This document shows positions 34,713 to 36,502 of a stretch of DNA of 36,502 nucleotides, piece after piece. Within the stretch, counting starts at the first letter, position 1, and the number at the start of each line of letters is the position of its first letter. Below the pieces are notes generated by a model. That model did no database searches. It worked only from the letters and a program-made list of their open reading frames with translations, and had not been told where the DNA came from. This DNA comes from an uncultured Chlorobiaceae bacterium. Its GTDB lineage: Bacteria > Bacteroidota > Chlorobiia > Chlorobiales > Chlorobiaceae. The stretch spans positions 1 through 36,502 of the forward strand of contig CAINOC010000019.1 in the NCBI GenBank assembly GCA_903851385.1, written 5' to 3'. The translations under genes and the position numbers were made by a program.

Positions 34713-35338
34713 GGTTCAGTTACAGTCCGGAAATTTCGGTGATTATGCCCACCTTTAACAGAGCCCGATATCTTGAAAATGCCGTTCAAAGCGTTATTAC
34801 ACAATCATTCGAGAACTGGGAGCTTATTATTGTCGATGACGGCAGCTCTGACGAGACGTTTGAAACACTCAACCCTTATATCGAACGATTTGCAAATATC
34901 CGCTATCTGAAACATAAGAACCGGAAACCGGCACTCTCACGCAATGCTGGTATTCAGGCCTCTTTCGGCCGGTATATCACCTTTCTTGACAGTGATGACC
35001 ATTATCTGGGTAATCACCTCGAAACGAGAGTGGAAATTCTTAAAGAATACAGGGAAGTTGCTCTGCTTACAGGAGGATTCGTCTGCGATGAAGATATCCG
35101 GGTCAAAGACTGCCATAATGCTGATAAGCTGGTTCACATCCGGGAGTGCACTCTTGGAGGCACTTTTTTCGGAACACGAGAGATCTTTTTGTCTCTGGAG
35201 GGGTTTAGAGACCTTGAATATGCAGAGGATGCTGACTTGTGGGAGAGAGCAGGATCGCTCTTTGCAGTGAAAAAAATAGAAGATCCGAAAACCTATGTCT
35301 ACCAGCGTGCCGAGGATAGCATTACCCTTAATTATTAG
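34709..35338 (+). CDS. Family 2 glycosyltransferase
   Basis: 209 residues with a GT-A fold. ISVIMPTFNRARYLENAVQS and WELIIVDDGSSDETFE form the nucleotide-sugar site, GRYITFLDSDDHYL holds the metal-binding DSDD motif, and the acceptor-side acid is in YAEDADLWERA. It transfers a sugar from a nucleotide-sugar; no membrane segment. The acceptor is unknown. It is translationally coupled (ATGA overlap) to the (B)Chl synthase, which is suggestive of a pigment, carotenoid or glycolipid role but not proof. Confidence 0.88.
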   Translation: MRFSYSPEISVIMPTFNRARYLENAVQSVITQSFENWELIIVDDGSSDETFETLNPYIERFANIRYLKHKNRKPALSRNAGIQASFGRYITFLDSDDHYLGNHLETRVEILKEYREVALLTGGFVCDEDIRVKDCHNADKLVHIRECTLGGTFFGTREIFLSLEGFRDLEYAEDADLWERAGSLFAVKKIEDPKTYVYQRAEDSITLNY

Positions 35339-35344
35339 CTCGCC

Positions 35345-35911
35345 ATGATCTCATCTGTAACCGTCTACTGCAGTTCAAGCAATCTTGCACCTCGTGATTA
35401 CTTTACCGTTGCGGCCGATCTCGGGCGTGAATTGGCAAAACGAAATATCGGGCTGGTATATGGTGGTGGCCGGGTGGGTTTGATGGGCTGTATTGCTGAT
35501 GCCGTCATGGAACAGGGTGGCACAGTTAAAGGCATCATACCAAGGTTTCTTGAAGAACGGGAGGTTGCCCATTACGGGCTGAGTGAACTGCATGTAGTTG
35601 AAACCATGCATGAGCGCAAAATGAAACTGGCGGAATGGGGAGATGCCTATCTTGTTCTGCCAGGAGGGTTCGGTACCATTGATGAATTGATTGAAGTTAT
35701 CACTTGGAAACATCTTGGCCGCCATCATAAACCGATCATCCTGTTGAATCTGAACGGATTCTGGAACACTATGCTCCTCTTTTTTAACCGTATTGCTGAG
35801 GAACATATGATAACGGAACACTATGGCAGCTACTACTCGATCTGCAATACCGTTCAGGAAGTTCTTGAGGTGCTGCAGCCTCTCGAAGCAGTAAGGCCCG
35901 GAAAGAATTGA
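35345..35911 (+). CDS. LOG-family protein (nucleoside 5'-monophosphate phosphoribohydrolase type)
   Basis: 188 residues, Rossmann-type. N-terminal VTVYCSSSN, glycine loop LVYGGGRVGLMG, E/R-containing VVETMHERKMKLAEWGDAY, and the diagnostic LPGGFGTIDELIEVITWKHLG. Family members cleave the N-glycosidic bond of cytokinin-like nucleotides or AMP to give the base and ribose 5-phosphate. It starts 6 bp after the glycosyltransferase stop, so it is part of the same operon. The substrate here is not known. Confidence 0.93.
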   Translation: MISSVTVYCSSSNLAPRDYFTVAADLGRELAKRNIGLVYGGGRVGLMGCIADAVMEQGGTVKGIIPRFLEEREVAHYGLSELHVVETMHERKMKLAEWGDAYLVLPGGFGTIDELIEVITWKHLGRHHKPIILLNLNGFWNTMLLFFNRIAEEHMITEHYGSYYSICNTVQEVLEVLQPLEAVRPGKN

Positions 35912-35993
35912 GCAAACAAATATGGAACCTCATGAGAGGAATCCGCGTTGCTTAAGCAAAAGATCAATTGCTTTGACTAAAGGAGATTCCACA

Positions 35994-36338
35994 ATGAAAC
36001 TCATATTTGTTTACAACGCTGACAGCGGCCCGATGAGCGGGCTCTTTGATATCGGCCATAAAATCATCAGCCCGGGCACTTATTCATGCGGTCTCTGCAA
36101 ACTTACTTTCGATACTTTCGCTGAAAAGCAGGCCTGGAGAGCTTTCAGGGAGAGTGCCGGAGTGGAAATGGAGTTTCTGCACCGAGATGAGTTTGAGAAA
36201 AAATACGGACGCACATTTGACTACCCTGTGATTCTTCGCAAAGAAGCAGAAATAGAAATTCTTCTTTCAAAAAAGGAGATTGACGGTTTTGGTCACCTTG
36301 ACGATCTTATTGAGAAAATCAGGGAGAGCTTGAAGTAG
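35994..36338 (+). CDS. Conserved hypothetical protein with CxxC motif
   Basis: 114 residues from the ATG at 35994, which has an AAGGAG site 8 bases upstream; a longer frame from 35922 lacks a ribosome site. It begins MKLIFVYNADSGPMSGLFD, followed by GTYSCGLCKLTFDTFAEKQAW with a C-G-L-C motif that recalls a thioredoxin-like or zinc site, then a charged alpha/beta C-terminal half. No signal peptide or membrane helix. I do not recognise a named family. Last gene of the plus-strand operon. Confidence 0.7.
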   Translation: MKLIFVYNADSGPMSGLFDIGHKIISPGTYSCGLCKLTFDTFAEKQAWRAFRESAGVEMEFLHRDEFEKKYGRTFDYPVILRKEAEIEILLSKKEIDGFGHLDDLIEKIRESLK

Positions 36339-36342
36339 AAGA

Positions 36343-36363
36343 AAGAATAGGTACTATAGGACT
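36343..36363 (+). repeat. TATAGG-rich short repeat, copy 4 (interrupted)
   Basis: AAGAATAGGTACTATAGGACT follows the last stop codon by a few bases and then breaks off where a GTGCGAC sequence begins. The other copies would continue with a further TATAGG unit. Confidence 0.5.
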
Positions 36364-36502
36364 GTGCGACGTGAAAGTCTTGTTGTGGAGTTGTCTGACA
36401 AACAGACCAACTGTTCAGTCAGTTGAGACCGCCAGTACATGCAGGATAAGCAATTGCCTTGTGTGAAGCTATTGGTAAACGTACCCGCAGGAAACTGTAG
36501 GC
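36364..36502 (+). ncRNA. Candidate 5' end of a group II intron, cut by the window edge
   Basis: The last 139 bases begin with GTGCGAC, matching the GUGYG 5' consensus of group II introns, and continue GTGAAAGTC. They are non-coding and rich in short hairpins (for example TTGTCTG/CAGACCAA near 36391-36410, and AACTG/CAGTT just after). The composition differs from the neighbouring AT-rich spacers. Most of domain I and any reverse-transcriptase gene would lie beyond 36502. The call rests on the end consensus and fold-like sequence only. Confidence 0.5.

Overview
This window most likely comes from a green sulfur bacterium (Chlorobiaceae; Chlorobium/Pelodictyon type). Evidence: two tandem 62-residue 2[4Fe-4S] ferredoxins of the chlorobial type, a (bacterio)chlorophyll synthase of the BchG/ChlG/BchK class, a divergent membrane pyrophosphatase, and an outer-membrane cytochrome-porin. 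The lineage is inferred from gene content only. No rRNA, tRNA or CRISPR array was found.

Layout. 1-513: 3' part of a SAM methyltransferase. About 514-5500 is an accessory, defence-like stretch, all on the minus strand: a solitary HEPN-motif protein, a RelE/ParE-type toxin-antitoxin pair lying between two copies of a dispersed repeat, and a tightly coupled pair made of a RecQ helicase fused to a ComF-like phosphoribosyltransferase (PRTase) plus a DprA-like protein. The DprA + PRTase pairing recalls the ShosTA toxin-antitoxin/anti-phage system, but here the PRTase is the C-terminus of a helicase. This is the best candidate for an unusual system in the window.

6001-14472: a copper/silver export operon on the plus strand (TolC-type channel, CusB-type adaptor with a heavy-metal-binding domain, CusA-type RND pump, a histidine-free Cys/Met cupredoxin, and a CopA P-type ATPase). 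A perfect inverted repeat upstream is a candidate operator; no regulator gene is present. 14502-17274: a small secreted protein, MscL, an outer-membrane beta-barrel protein and an exported TPR protein. 17646-20147: membrane pyrophosphatase with its own terminator.

20442-28653: mostly housekeeping genes (pth, an alpha/beta hydrolase, a TrmH-type RNA methylase coupled to hisC, a sigma-factor-like small protein, hldD, phoH, two ferredoxins, a Dabb protein and a D,D-carboxypeptidase with a long basic tail). 28748-32402: an orphan YefM/Phd antitoxin with three evenly spaced TGTAC sites upstream, a Rieske-flavoprotein fusion with a LysE exporter, and a Cyc2-like cytochrome-porin. 33708-36338: a plus-strand operon of (B)Chl synthase, glycosyltransferase, LOG-family protein and a CxxC protein. 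At 36364 the sequence switches to what looks like the 5' end of a group II intron, cut by the window edge.

A short TATAGG-rich repeat occurs four times, each directly downstream of a stop codon; the candidate intron interrupts the last copy.
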